Below, one piece after another: positions 41,241-47,352 of a DNA stretch of 64,000 bases. The notes under the pieces were generated by a model that worked only from the letters and a program-made list of their open reading frames with translations, made no database searches and was not told the DNA's origin. The translations under genes and the position numbers were made by a program. Position 1 is the first letter of the stretch. Each line of letters opens with the position of its first letter. Location: contig NZ_CP119570.1 of assembly GCF_029277445.1 (NCBI RefSeq), positions 1-64,000 on the forward strand, in the 5' to 3' direction. This DNA comes from Pararhizobium qamdonense (GTDB lineage: Bacteria; Pseudomonadota; Alphaproteobacteria; Rhizobiales; Rhizobiaceae).

Positions 41241-41269
41241 GTGTCAACAACGAACGAAGCGAGCTTCAC

Positions 41270-41443
41270 ATGCACACCATCATTCCGGCACCCAAGCGCG
41301 TCATCCACCTTCAGCCGATCCTGGATCAGCAGAACCGTCGCACGCGCGACGCCATGCTGCAGACCAGCAAAGACCTGATGGCGCTCGCTGCCATCATCGC
41401 GTTCATCGCCTCCGTCTCCGTCATCTGCCTCATGATCAAGTAG
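41270..41443 (+). CDS. Small membrane protein
   Basis: A 57-residue protein: basic N-terminal half and one membrane span (MALAAIIAFIASVSVICLMI) at the C-terminus, tail-anchored style. Start ATG 41270 is preferred because ATG 41234 lies in the repeat cluster. Confidence 0.6.
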   Translation: MHTIIPAPKRVIHLQPILDQQNRRTRDAMLQTSKDLMALAAIIAFIASVSVICLMIK

Positions 41444-41467
41444 CCACGAAAGGAGGCTATAGCGAAC

Positions 41468-41499
41468 AGCCGGCGAGCCGCCTCACTCGCCGGCTTTTC
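41468..41499 (+). terminator. Rho-independent terminator
   Basis: AGCCGGCGAG and CTCGCCGGCT stem, with TTTTCT tail. Confidence 0.8.
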
Positions 41500-41693
41500 T
41501 GTGCGCTTTGTCAAACCATGGGGAACCAAGGCTAATAAATTTAGGAACCGAGGCGTCCCGTGCCATGGGCTGCCATCCTCCGGCGAGTCCCTCAGTGCGT
41601 CGCCTACGCGTGCCAAGCGCCTCCAAGCGACTGCTGTCCTAGTCGATGCTTATATAAGCAGATACGCAAGAGCGCGCTTTATCAGCGCGCTCT

Positions 41694-41717
41694 CATTTAG
41701 CGAATTAGCGATTTCTA
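41694..41717. repeat. TCGCTAAA-type repeat cluster
   Basis: TTTAGCGAATTAGCGATTTC: two direct units in reverse orientation at the 3' end of the 41715 gene. Confidence 0.5.
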
Positions 41718-41906
41718 TTCGTGGTAGCGCGTCTCATGACGCATATTCAGCATTTCGTATATGTCGCTTTGCTGATAATCGAAACGACGATCTAACAGCT
41801 CGATATTAGCGCTTTCTGAAACGCGCTTTTCTTCACGTCGCTTTTGACGTTGTAACAGTTCGCGCTGTGTGAGCGATACGCGCGCTTTTGAGAATGACTT
41901 GCTCAT
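41715..41906 (-). CDS. Small protein lacking Gly, Pro and Trp
   Basis: A 63-residue, highly charged helical protein (RELLQRQKRREEKRVSESAN) in the GG/CC-free island. The lack of glycine, proline and tryptophan follows directly from the DNA, since their codons are GGN, CCN and TGG. GAAAGAG precedes its ATG. A palindromic operator lies upstream at 41961. Confidence 0.65.
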   Translation of the reverse strand: MSKSFSKARVSLTQRELLQRQKRREEKRVSESANIELLDRRFDYQQSDIYEMLNMRHETRYHE

Positions 41907-41960
41907 GTGTGCTCTTTCGACTGTGTGACGCTGCTAGAGCGCTTTGACACGCTCTAGCTA

Positions 41961-41978
41961 AGTCAAGATTGATTGACT
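41961..41978 (-). promoter_or_regulatory. Palindromic operator on the reverse strand
   Basis: AGTCAAGATTGATTGACT lies between the two island genes, 55 bases before the start of the 41715-41906 gene; it is the only clear copy serving a reverse gene alone. Confidence 0.5.
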
Positions 41979-41981
41979 GTA

Positions 41982-42545
41982 TTACGCAGTAAAGCGCGCT
42001 TCAATCGCTTTAACAATGTCGTTGTCATTAACAGTGTATTTGTCTTTCGACGCGCTCTTGAGAATATTGAGCGCGACAAGCGCACGCATATTCATGCTTG
42101 CGTGACGCTTTGCAGACGAAAAGACGTCTTTGCGACGAAAATACAAGTGCGCACGCTCTTTTGCGACTTTGATATTCTTATCAAGCGCGATTTCAATATC
42201 GCTTGCGCTGAATTGTTCATTTGCTTTCTTGAAGTTGATCAGTGTGCGCAACGTCTCTTCAACGTTGCTCTTGAGCTTATCAACGTTGCGTGCGTCAACA
42301 GCGAACTCGAGCATGTGAGCGCAGTTCTCAAGCGCTTTCATGCAGAACGCGCTATTCGCTTGCACGCTGTCTTGAGCAAAGTCTGTCTTGACTTCGCAGT
42401 TCGCAAGCAACGTCGCAACTTTTTCTTGAGAAACGACGAGTGCGCATTTCGAAATGAAGTTTAACGAGTTTGCAGACTTCGCATTCTTCAGTTCAACATC
42501 GTAGCGTGCAGAAAGCGAAAGTGCGTATGCGTTAACAGTGTTCAT
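41982..42545 (-). CDS. GG/CC-free paralogue of the 39840 protein
   Basis: A 187-residue helical protein with no glycine, proline or tryptophan. Aligned by eye with the 39840-40538 product, it keeps the helical core and the C-terminal winged-helix-like region (RR..V..A...AS...RALVALNIL...SKDKYTV) while Gly and Pro positions are replaced. The end NDNDIVKAIEARF also resembles NDNSAVAERLREIF of the 18294 product. GAAAGAGAGAC precedes its ATG. The reading frame is intact over 188 codons despite the strange DNA, so the protein is under selection. Confidence 0.75.
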   Translation of the reverse strand: MNTVNAYALSLSARYDVELKNAKSANSLNFISKCALVVSQEKVATLLANCEVKTDFAQDSVQANSAFCMKALENCAHMLEFAVDARNVDKLKSNVEETLRTLINFKKANEQFSASDIEIALDKNIKVAKERAHLYFRRKDVFSSAKRHASMNMRALVALNILKSASKDKYTVNDNDIVKAIEARFTA

Positions 42546-42575
42546 GATAGTGTCTCTCTTTCGTTGTGTTGTTGT

Positions 42576-42611
42576 CTAGTGTCGTTGTTGACATGATCAT
42601 TTAGACACTAG
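42576..42611 (-). promoter_or_regulatory. Inverted repeat upstream of the GG/CC-free gene
   Basis: CTAGTGTC and GACACTAG with 20 bases between, 30 bases upstream of the 42545 start; probable operator. Confidence 0.45.
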
Positions 42612-42627
42612 TTCGAAACGTCCTGCA

Positions 42628-42655
42628 ATAGCTATTTCGCTAAATCGCTAAATAT
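42628..42655. repeat. TCGCTAAA-type repeat cluster
   Basis: ATAGCTATTTCGCTAAATCG then CTAAATAT: three units in tandem, 83 bases upstream of the 41982-42545 gene. The gap 42656-43093 holds no convincing gene. Confidence 0.6.
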
Positions 42656-43021
42656 TTTTCGTTGTCATATGAGCTGTGACTGAAACGCTCATATCGCGCA
42701 TTACAGACGCATAGACGCGCATGACATCAAACGCGCTGTGTCGCAGCGTCTTGCATGAGGGATCGAGCGTGTGACGCGCTGTGAGTCTGTGTGATGAGAG
42801 TTTGTCGTGTGAGATGCGAAGTCTTAGAGATTTGTGCTGAAGTCGAACATGATACCCACTGCTGCCCGGCAAATTTCCGGTATGGACTACCTATCCTCGT
42901 GCCTGACCTGGTCGGACGTGTTGACCTGGGTAGCGAACTGTCAATCAAATCCCCGGCGCCCAGTCTCCCCTGCCCCGCAGCCCAGACCTCAAAATTCCCA
43001 GACTACCCATCCTGATTTTAA

Positions 43022-43040
43022 TCAATCAATATTGACTGAC
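43022..43040 (+). promoter_or_regulatory. Palindromic operator
   Basis: TCAATCAATATTGACTGAC, 53 bases before ATG 43094; preceded by TGATTTTAA as a possible -10. Confidence 0.6.
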
Positions 43041-43093
43041 TGTGCTTGCTCGGATAGGTTCTGCCTATTCCAACTTTCAAGGACCACATTCCC

Positions 43094-43804
43094 ATGAAGA
43101 TCAACTTCCCCGAACGCGGCGACGTCCTCTATTCGAAAGATGAGGTCGGTATCGGCCGGTTCGTCAGCGCGCCGCTGCACGCATCGTTCCTGCTGAATCC
43201 GCAGGCTTGGATCGCGCTCGGACAGGATCATACCATCGAGGACGATGCCGGCACCTACCTCACCTACCGTCTGACGTCCTATACGATCCATCAGGATGAT
43301 TTTGCTCGTGGTGAAGGCTATCTGGTCGGCGTCACTCACAAGCCGATCGATGTGATCTCCACCAAGGAGCATGACGAGAAGATCTCTTCGGCGATCGACA
43401 AGGCGTTCGAAGCGGGCCAGGCTGTTGCTGAACAGGAGGCCAAGGAAGCCGCCCTCGAGCTCGTGGACTATTTCGACGAGCCGACGGACGTCTACGTCCG
43501 CTTCGCTGACGGGTCGTGCATGTATCACTCCGCGATGACGGGTATCTCCGAAGCCGGCGAGAGCCTCATGCTTGTTTCGGCCGAAGGCGCCTTCATCGGC
43601 ATTCATCCGTCCTGGCGCTCTTACGAGCTGATCGACATCGAGGACGAAGCCGAGATTGAAGGCGTGCCGATGACGGTCAACAGCTCCAATGAGCCGGACG
43701 CGCTCGATACCTGCAACTGCGACGGCTGCAAGAGCCAGAAGGGCGGCGAGCCTGCCTTTGCTGAAGCCATCCAGGCCGGCGATCTCGCCAACAAGGCTGT
43801 GTAA
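43094..43804 (+). CDS. Hypothetical protein
   Basis: A 236-residue acidic protein: a beta-rich N-terminal half, a Glu/Ala helix in the middle, a small beta domain, then a CNCDGC cluster near the end that may bind metal. No family recognised. Starts a forward unit that leads into the Acb2-like gene. Confidence 0.7.
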   Translation: MKINFPERGDVLYSKDEVGIGRFVSAPLHASFLLNPQAWIALGQDHTIEDDAGTYLTYRLTSYTIHQDDFARGEGYLVGVTHKPIDVISTKEHDEKISSAIDKAFEAGQAVAEQEAKEAALELVDYFDEPTDVYVRFADGSCMYHSAMTGISEAGESLMLVSAEGAFIGIHPSWRSYELIDIEDEAEIEGVPMTVNSSNEPDALDTCNCDGCKSQKGGEPAFAEAIQAGDLANKAV

Positions 43805-43810
43805 TTTTTT

Positions 43811-43836
43811 CGCGCAATCGCTAATTCGCTAAAACG
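43811..43836. repeat. TCGCTAAA-type repeat cluster
   Basis: CGCGCAATCGCTAATTCGCT then AAAACG: two tandem direct units 11 bases before ATG 43847. Confidence 0.6.
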
Positions 43837-43846
43837 GGAGATCCAT

Positions 43847-44431
43847 ATGACCGACACCAAAGCCCCCTCGCCGCCTTTCGGCTTTCCGCTGGAAGGCCTC
43901 CCCATTGCCGGCGATCTTTCGCTGCATGATGCGCCGAAAAAAAGGACGCACGACGAGTTGAATGCCATCTCGATCACGACAGACAAGCTTCCTTTCGGCA
44001 AGATCGAGCCAGGCGAGATCCTGATCTCCGGCACGACGACGCTGGCAGACTGGCGCTCCGGCTCTGACACGACCGCGATTGATGGTGGCAAGATCGAAAC
44101 TGCTGCAATCCGGCCTGGTCGCGTCATTGTGGATGGTCCTATCAAGCGCGACATGCTCCTGGTCGATCCGCCTATTGTGGTCGAGCGTCATACCGGTCTG
44201 CCGGTGAAGGGCTACACACCGCAGTCCGAAGAGAACGTCGCCCTCGTGAATCGGGCAAAGGAGCTCGAGGAGCGCGTTTTGCGCCAGGTGGACAAGATCA
44301 AGGCTGCTGGCGGGCAATACGATCAGCGCTTCGTTGCGATGGCGCTGAGCCACCTGCAGGTCGGCTTCATGCTGCTCTACCGCGGCGTCTTCCAGCCCGA
44401 GCGCATCAACCTGCCGGAGGATGAAGCTTGA
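43847..44431 (+). CDS. Protein with C-terminal Acb2-like domain
   Basis: A 194-residue protein. The last 60 residues (from NVALVNRAKELEERV through DQRFVAMALSHLQVGFMLLYRG to the end) match the pattern of Acb2, the phage sponge that binds cyclic oligonucleotides and blocks CBASS and related signalling defences. The first 130 residues are a Pro/Asp-rich region not found in stand-alone Acb2. A TCGCTAAT repeat cluster lies in front; it overlaps the HslV-like gene by four bases. Confidence 0.65.
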   Translation: MTDTKAPSPPFGFPLEGLPIAGDLSLHDAPKKRTHDELNAISITTDKLPFGKIEPGEILISGTTTLADWRSGSDTTAIDGGKIETAAIRPGRVIVDGPIKRDMLLVDPPIVVERHTGLPVKGYTPQSEENVALVNRAKELEERVLRQVDKIKAAGGQYDQRFVAMALSHLQVGFMLLYRGVFQPERINLPEDEA

Positions 44432-44880
44432 GCGTTGTCATCTACAAAGATGGCGTGATGGCTGCCGACAGCCGGGCTTACTCCGGCAGCTCGCACCCCG
44501 TCGGCGGCAAGCAGAAGATCCATCGAATGAAAGATGGATCGCTGCTCGGAGTTTGCTCCAATAGCGTCGGCATGCCTGAAAATCTGCGCGAATGGATCGA
44601 GGCCGGTGAAGACAAAGGCGGCTGGGCGCTCGAGAATCCAGTTTTCGAAGCCATCCGGGTCATGCCCAGCGGAGAGGTGTTCTTCTACAACGATTGCTAC
44701 GGCAAGACCGGTCCGCTTGAAGGTGACGTCTTCACCATCGGCTCCGGCAGGAAATACGCTCTCGGCGCCATTCGTGCCGGTGCGGACATTTACGAGGCAG
44801 TCCAGGTCGCGATCGAATGCGACGTCTGGTGCTCAGGTCCAACCCGAACCCTTTCACTCAACGAGGAAACCAATGTCTAA
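44428..44880 (+). CDS. HslV-like Ntn hydrolase
   Basis: A 150-residue protein of the proteasome beta/HslV type: VVIYKDGVMAADSRAYSG at the N-terminus, KIHRMKDGSLLGVCSNS and later FTIGSGRKYALGAIRAGAD. Removal of Met would expose Ser2 as the N-terminal nucleophile. Phage versions occur without the HslU ATPase, so the substrate is unknown. Starts at TTG 44428. Confidence 0.65.
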   Translation: MSVVIYKDGVMAADSRAYSGSSHPVGGKQKIHRMKDGSLLGVCSNSVGMPENLREWIEAGEDKGGWALENPVFEAIRVMPSGEVFFYNDCYGKTGPLEGDVFTIGSGRKYALGAIRAGADIYEAVQVAIECDVWCSGPTRTLSLNEETNV

Positions 44881-45076
44881 GTTCACCTTCCATGGCCGCG
44901 CGTTCCTGGCCGCTCTCATCCGCTTTGTTATCTTCCTGGCGCTCGTGCTGTTTGCCGCCGTCGCTCTGTCCGGTGTGATCGTCGTCGGTCTGCCGCTGGT
45001 CATTCTGATCGGTGTTGTCTTGGCTCTGACCGCGCTTGGCAGCCGTGTTGATCCGCGTTGGCGTCGTCCGTTTTAG
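44873..45076 (+). CDS. Small membrane protein
   Basis: A 67-residue protein with two closely spaced hydrophobic segments (LAALIRFVIFLALVLFAAVA and VIVVGLPLVILIGVVLALTA) and a basic end. RBS GAGGAAA precedes ATG 44873. It could be a holin-type or envelope protein; not proven. Confidence 0.65.
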   Translation: MSKFTFHGRAFLAALIRFVIFLALVLFAAVALSGVIVVGLPLVILIGVVLALTALGSRVDPRWRRPF

Positions 45077-45094
45077 CGATATCGCTAAATCGCG
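45072..45094. repeat. Perfect TTTAGCGATATCGCTAAA palindrome
   Basis: An 18-base perfect palindrome made of two opposed 8-bp units, followed by a partial third (TCGCGG), overlapping the stop of the 44873 gene. Confidence 0.6.
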
Positions 45095-45102
45095 GAATAA
45101 AG

Positions 45103-45126
45103 AAAGGGCGGTTTATCCGCCCTTTC
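45103..45126. terminator. Bidirectional terminator
   Basis: AAAGGGCGG, TTTAT, CCGCCCTTT between converging genes, with A-run on one side and T-run on the other. Confidence 0.8.
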
Positions 45127-45132
45127 TCGCGT

Positions 45133-45387
45133 TCAGCCGCCTTTGCGCGACTTGATCCAAGCCTCGAAGCACTCTTCGAGTAGATCCTTCATGCTGAGCC
45201 CGGCCGCGGTCGCCGTCATCTTGAACTTGGTGTGAAAGTCCGGATCGACCTTAAAATTCAGATCGCGCAACTTCACGCTTTCCATATTGTCGGCAACATA
45301 CGTCGGCTGCTCAGCCAGGGCGCCGAGGAATTTCATCGTCTGTGGCTTCTTAGGCACTGCGGCCTTGGTGACTTCGGGCTTCTTCAT
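45133..45387 (-). CDS. Ribbon-helix-helix partition or repressor protein
   Basis: An 84-residue protein: a flexible Lys/Pro-rich N-terminus and a ribbon-helix-helix domain (LNFKVDPDFHTKFKMTATAA then GLSMKDLLEECFEAWI). Size, tail and position just after a short ParA match ParG/omega-type centromere-binding proteins, which bind arrays of short 7-9 bp repeats and stimulate ParA with the tail. The TCGCTAAA repeats nearby are the natural candidates for its sites. Confidence 0.7.
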   Translation of the reverse strand: MKKPEVTKAAVPKKPQTMKFLGALAEQPTYVADNMESVKLRDLNFKVDPDFHTKFKMTATAAGLSMKDLLEECFEAWIKSRKGG

Positions 45388-46028
45388 GCGGCTACCTGTG
45401 TCAGCGTGTTGAGTTTATCGACGATCTCAGCGGCGAGCGTATCGGCCCGCTCGTTCAGAGTGGGGTATTTGGTCTCAGCAATCGAGAACCCGATATTCTG
45501 AGCCATTTGATAACCCGTCTTAGTCGCAAGATCGGTTTCGGCGACCTCAAAGCCTTGCGCTCGGAGAAACGTCATGGCGTCGCGCGTGGCAACGTCACTC
45601 TCAGTCGTCTTGTTGAGGACGAACAGGATCTTGTTGCGCGCAACGCCTTTGGCGATCAGCTCGTTACCGAAGCCCGCTTGTGGCTTCAGATCGTCATAGG
45701 TAAGGCCGGTGGGTATGACGACGAGATCGGCGACACGGGCCGCCTCGAGCGAGGTCACGTCGCTGTCCGGCTTGCCGTCGATCACCAGCAGGTCGTAGGG
45801 CTCGCTCTTGAGCTTCTTGACCGATGACATCGGCTGCGCGTCGATCGTCGGCTCGATGCCGCTGTTCATGCGCAGCGCCACCCAATCGACCGAGGTTAGC
45901 TGGTTGGTGTTGAAGTCGCATATCTTCACTGACCAGTCAGCGGATGCGAAAGTGCGCGCCAGAAGACGGGCGATCGTCGATTTGCCGACGCCGCCTTTCT
46001 GGGACAAACATGCGATGATGGTGCTCAT
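45384..46028 (-). CDS. parA: ParA-type partition ATPase
   Basis: A 214-residue ATPase with the deviant Walker A motif KGGVGKST (residues 11-18) and YDLLVIDGKPDSD as the Walker A'/B region. It lacks an N-terminal helix-turn-helix, as in the small ParF/Delta group that works with a ribbon-helix-helix partner, here encoded immediately downstream with a four-base overlap. Such systems segregate plasmids and phage-plasmids; in a lytic phage it may position or segregate replicating DNA. Confidence 0.85.
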   Translation of the reverse strand: MSTIIACLSQKGGVGKSTIARLLARTFASADWSVKICDFNTNQLTSVDWVALRMNSGIEPTIDAQPMSSVKKLKSEPYDLLVIDGKPDSDVTSLEAARVADLVVIPTGLTYDDLKPQAGFGNELIAKGVARNKILFVLNKTTESDVATRDAMTFLRAQGFEVAETDLATKTGYQMAQNIGFSIAETKYPTLNERADTLAAEIVDKLNTLTQVAA

Positions 46029-46043
46029 TCGCGAAATCCCTGT

Positions 46044-46066
46044 ATCGTTAATTCGCTAATTCGTAG
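46044..46066 (-). repeat. TCGCTAAT repeat cluster upstream of parA
   Basis: ATCGTTAATTCGCTAATTCG then TAG: two to three tandem units ending 16 bases before the parA start on the reverse strand, where a self-repression site or centromere is expected. Confidence 0.65.
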
Positions 46067-46232
46067 CGCCGAATGGTTAACGAATTTTTACAAGGATGGG
46101 AAGAGGGAGGTGACGCGGCCCATTTGCGTCAACAACGAACATCAATTCCGGCACTCCGCCTAGTGCCGCAACGGAGAGCTCTAAGGCCGCGTCTGCGATA
46201 TGCTCTGACACTTTTTCTACAAAGGTTCAACC

Positions 46233-47033
46233 CTATTGCCCAGCAACCATGGGTGTTCCCTCCGGCGTAGCTTGCTGACCCAAGAAAAAGTATTTGAGCT
46301 GTTCTGGGCCACCGGTAGTCACGGTGCTTTCCTCAAAAGAGATAAGGGCTGACGTGCGTGAGACGTAACCTGTTTCTGGGTTGTCCATTTGCGGGCAAGC
46401 GGGCGCCGATAATTGAACCAGATCATCCTTTCGAAGATCGACCATTGGGAATGTGTAACCAGTGCCGTCAGCCGTTAACGTTGGAGCACTGATCCAAGCC
46501 GCAATCATCTTGTTCGTTGCTTTATGTAATCCTATGCAGACTGCTACGGCCGCGTATGTCTTTTTCGCCCGCGGAGTCGGCGGCGGAACACCGGGAAGAG
46601 TTGATACGGGTGTTCTATTTTTCAACTCAATCTGCTTGGCGGTATTAGATACCGCGTCAATCACCGTTAGATAGGGGTCGCCGGTCGTCGCAAATACAAT
46701 GAAACCCTCCCCAACGATTTTGCGAAGCTGGACCGCATCAAGGTCGGGCAGAACGTTTGTCGCAACGGTATCGCACACAACAGCGCACTGTTGTTGAAGA
46801 ATTAAACCACCGATGCCCGCTTTGAGCTTGTCACCATTTCCCTCTGCTAGCCCCTGAACGATTTGGACGCCATACCCTATCGCAACGGCAGGGTTTATAG
46901 CCTGGATGACCGTGCTGCCTCCCGGCAAACAGAACCCAAAGCTATCCCTATAATAGCCCTGCTGGCAGGCAGCAGCTTGTTCCGCAAATAGCGTAAACAG
47001 CGCAAACACCATCAGTTTGAGTAAATTAGACAT
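46233..47033 (-). CDS. Exported hypothetical protein
   Basis: A 266-residue protein with a signal peptide (LLKLMVFALFTLFAEQAAA). The mature part is Gly/Val/Ala-rich with six or more cysteines, including CQQGYYRD and CAVVCD. A strong AGGAGG precedes its ATG. It is G+C-poorer than its neighbours and may be a later acquisition. Function unknown. Confidence 0.7.
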   Translation of the reverse strand: MSNLLKLMVFALFTLFAEQAAACQQGYYRDSFGFCLPGGSTVIQAINPAVAIGYGVQIVQGLAEGNGDKLKAGIGGLILQQQCAVVCDTVATNVLPDLDAVQLRKIVGEGFIVFATTGDPYLTVIDAVSNTAKQIELKNRTPVSTLPGVPPPTPRAKKTYAAVAVCIGLHKATNKMIAAWISAPTLTADGTGYTFPMVDLRKDDLVQLSAPACPQMDNPETGYVSRTSALISFEESTVTTGGPEQLKYFFLGQQATPEGTPMVAGQ

Positions 47034-47150
47034 GATAATCGCCTCCTATGGTTGCGATTTAATAATGCCAAATTTTAAGTAGCTGTCTAATCGATCAATG
47101 TAGCTAGTCCCAGAACTAGTCGGCAGTAAACTCACACCGCATTAGGGAAG

Positions 47151-47175
47151 CCGCTAATTAGCGCTTTCGCTAACC
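47151..47175. repeat. TCGCTAAT repeat cluster
   Basis: CCGCTAATTAGCGCTTTCGC then TAAC: an inverted pair and one direct unit, covering the end of the 47170 gene. Confidence 0.5.
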
Positions 47176-47352
47176 CTGGTCGAGAAGACCGCGCGCTCGG
47201 GCTCGCTCTACCAGACGGGTCAGTTTCTCGTTCTCGGCGCGCAACCCTTCGATAAGCTCGAGGTAGAAGCTTTCGGACAGGGCTGCCAGGCCACAGGAGT
47301 TGAAGAAGTGAATCGGATCGACAAGGCGGTCCTGCTGAGCTTGGATATTCAT
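47170..47352 (-). CDS. Small coiled-coil protein
   Basis: A 60-residue protein ending in a helix (LIEGLRAENEKLTRLVERARA) with leucine-zipper spacing. AAAGG precedes its ATG at 47352. It overlaps the end of the helicase gene and is probably co-translated with it. Confidence 0.65.
   Translation of the reverse strand: MNIQAQQDRLVDPIHFFNSCGLAALSESFYLELIEGLRAENEKLTRLVERARARGLLDQG

Larger units (their letters stand above)
39083..41568. repeat. Cluster of CCATGG-containing intergenic repeats
   Basis: CCATGG occurs at 39083, 39518, 39549, 39696, 40612, 40725, 40736, 40758, 41516 and 41563, all outside genes. Two longer relatives share CCATGG(A/G)GAACCAAGGC (40612 and 41516). The DNA around them is rich in GG and CC, opposite to the island that follows at 41640. 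Confidence 0.45.
41640..42854. other. Island nearly free of GG and CC dinucleotides
   Basis: Over 1,215 bases GG or CC occurs at only three places (41722, 42622 and 42759); the 898 bases 41724-42621 have none on either strand, although G+C is about 46%. Roughly 90 would be expected there by chance. It covers two reverse genes and the DNA between and around them, so it is not a codon effect alone. Both edges are sharp: CCATGG-rich DNA on the left and CCC, CCGG and GG from 42855 on the right. Confidence 0.9.

Noticed and set aside
41640..42854. The GG/CC-free island as an assembly artefact or low-complexity filler
   Set aside because: Both reverse genes are open, have ribosome sites and a paralogue, and the phage palindrome and 8-bp repeats occur inside it.
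42834..43097. 87-codon forward frame
   Set aside because: No ribosome site; it runs through the palindromic operator at 43022.
46073..46270. 65-codon forward frame between parA and the exported protein gene
   Set aside because: No ribosome site, and it overlaps the end of the 46233 gene.
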